Of a stretch of DNA of 23,171 nucleotides, positions 22,482 to 23,171 are shown piece by piece. Origin of the DNA: RGIG1993 sp964564225 (GTDB lineage Bacteria > Bacillota > Clostridia > Oscillospirales > CAG-272); contig CAZMAF010000025.1 of assembly GCA_964564225.1 (NCBI GenBank), forward strand, positions 1 to 23,171, given 5' to 3'. The translations under genes were made by a program, and so were the position numbers. The notes below the pieces were generated by a model. The model did no database searches, had not been told where the DNA came from, and was given only the letters and a program-made list of their open reading frames with translations. The stretch's first letter is position 1; each line of letters starts with the position of its first letter.

Positions 22482-23171
22482 TCAATACATGAGAATTCCT
22501 TGCCTCTTGGCTTGGTTCTCACGGCGTTGCTTCTTGTCGATGCCGTGGTAATCGATCTGATGCTCGGAGCTATACATATCCTCGCTTCGCTCGTCAAGGA
22601 TGTTGCCTGCGTAATAAAAGAGATCGCATACACCGATGACGATCCGTGCGTTCAGCCCCTGTTCGATAGAACGTAGCACCTCACGGGCAGGCTCGTAGCC
22701 CTGCTCGGCTGCAGAGGACAGGAAGGCTTTGCCTGTCTCATGATCCTCGTACTCGTAGTAAAGCAGTAGCCCCACTCTCGTCTGTGTCCACGCATCCGTC
22801 CGTGCGGAACGCTCAAACCATTCCCGCGCTTCCTCGCGCTTGCCCTCGTCATAGAGCATTTTCCCGTAGGTATATTCCGCTTGGAAGCTGCCGTGGGATG
22901 CGGCTCGGCGCAGATATTCCTTGGCATCTTCGGGCGACTTGTCCATCAGATATTTGGCGTATTCATACTCGGCGTAGCCAAACTTTTTGTCTACAGCCAT
23001 GCGCAGATAGCGGAGCTTATCGCTCGGTCTTTCGGTAAACTTTCCGTCACGGTAAGCCTTGTAGACGAGGTAAGATGCGAGCTCAAGACCTCGGTCAGCC
23101 GCCTTGCGAAGCCACCATTCGGCGTTCTCCATATCGTCGGTCTTTTCAAGATAATATCTGCCGAGGCGGTA
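22482..23171 (-). CDS. Sel1/TPR-repeat protein, C-terminal part, likely relaxase-associated (runs off the right edge)
   Basis: The frame is open from the right edge (YRLGRYYLEKTDD...) to the stop at 22482, giving 229 residues; the true start is outside the window. It contains about five Sel1-like repeats of ~36 residues with the A-E-x-x-Y...G pattern (AEWWLRKAADRG, AKEYLRRAASHGSFQAEYTYG, AREWFERSARTDAWTQTRVG, GKAFLSSAAEQGYEPA). It then ends with a basic tail (VDYxG-like HQIDYHGIDKKQRRENQAKR). This arrangement, Sel1 repeats then a short hydrophobic segment and a lysine/arginine-rich end, recalls the C-terminus of MobP-type relaxases of Firmicute mobilizable elements. Only the missing N-terminal part could show the relaxase histidines and tyrosine. 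As a fallback it is a Sel1-repeat protein of unknown function. Confidence 0.65.
   Translation of the reverse strand, partial: YRLGRYYLEKTDDMENAEWWLRKAADRGLELASYLVYKAYRDGKFTERPSDKLRYLRMAVDKKFGYAEYEYAKYLMDKSPEDAKEYLRRAASHGSFQAEYTYGKMLYDEGKREEAREWFERSARTDAWTQTRVGLLLYYEYEDHETGKAFLSSAAEQGYEPAREVLRSIEQGLNARIVIGVCDLFYYAGNILDERSEDMYSSEHQIDYHGIDKKQRRENQAKRQGILMY

Larger units (their letters stand above)
19015..23171. mobile_element. Left part of an integrative, probably mobilizable, element in tRNA-Pro
   Basis: Boundaries: the left end is placed in the anticodon loop of the broken tRNA-Pro (19015-19021); the right end is outside the window. Contents so far are an intact tRNA-Pro(CGG), two integrases, a small accessory gene and the end of a Sel1-repeat protein that resembles relaxase tails. 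The genes from 19351 on are visibly richer in G and C than the operon to the left, which fits horizontal origin. An alternative is that the left end lies just after the intact tRNA (19251), with the broken tRNA dating from an older event. Confidence 0.7.

Noticed and set aside
22331..22633. 100-codon minus-strand frame overlapping the Sel1 gene end
   Set aside because: It overlaps the convincing Sel1-repeat frame and crosses the three-hairpin gap; there is no ribosome binding site.
1..23171. CRISPR array, rRNA genes, replication origin, toxin-antitoxin pair
   Set aside because: No regularly spaced direct repeats, rRNA segments, DnaA-box clusters or recognisable toxin-antitoxin motifs were seen on either strand.

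Overview
The window looks like a chromosome segment of a low-GC Gram-positive anaerobe of the Clostridia, probably a gut Oscillospiraceae/Christensenellales-type organism. Three things suggest this. Most genes have strong GGAGG-type ribosome binding sites. Many transcription units start with near-consensus sigma-A promoters (TTGNNN, 16-18 bp, TATAAT). The protein families are typical of gut Firmicutes. The taxonomic guess is inference; no rRNA or marker gene is present.

Layout. (1) 1-1321 is worn-out accessory DNA: the tail of a TetR-type regulator, a 53-nt perfect palindrome, a winged-helix/PD-(D/E)XK nuclease-like gene killed by two in-frame stops, and a long hairpin. (2) 1322-11589 is ordinary housekeeping and metabolic DNA. 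A GH2 beta-galactosidase is divergent from an AEC-family carrier. These are followed by a CPA2 (Kef/NapA-like) antiporter, a PgsA-like phospholipid synthase, a short-loop two-component system and a membrane-anchored 5'-nucleotidase. (3) 11640-12660 holds a frameshifted small gene and a strongly promoted, strongly terminated ~390-nt transcription unit with no intact gene. (4) 12668-14290 is a three-domain protein: NadM/NadR-like adenylyltransferase, a degenerate Nudix domain and an IPP-isomerase-type Nudix domain. (5) 14385-18890 is one operon: a structured ~190-nt leader, a winged-helix/LicC-PntC-like cytidylyltransferase fusion, and a complete ABC importer of the Fe3+/2-aminoethylphosphonate type with two fused permease domains. 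I read it as uptake of an amino-alcohol or aminophosphonate head group plus its activation with CTP.

(6) 18926-23171 is the left part of an integrative (probably mobilizable) element. A consensus promoter drives a tRNA-Pro(CGG) gene that stops being a tRNA exactly at its anticodon loop. About 150 bp later lies an intact but sequence-divergent tRNA-Pro(CGG). Then, all on the minus strand, come two overlapping full-length tyrosine recombinases, a small accessory protein, and the C-terminal part of a Sel1-repeat protein that resembles the tail of MobP-type relaxases. My model is that the element integrated in the anticodon loop of the host tRNA-Pro(CGG) and supplies its own intact copy to replace it. 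This is the most testable unusual system in the window. The next most interesting items are the integrase with arm-binding-like domains at both ends, the adenylyltransferase-Nudix-Nudix fusion and the orphan transcription unit at 12231-12651. All family assignments were made by eye from motifs, without database searches.
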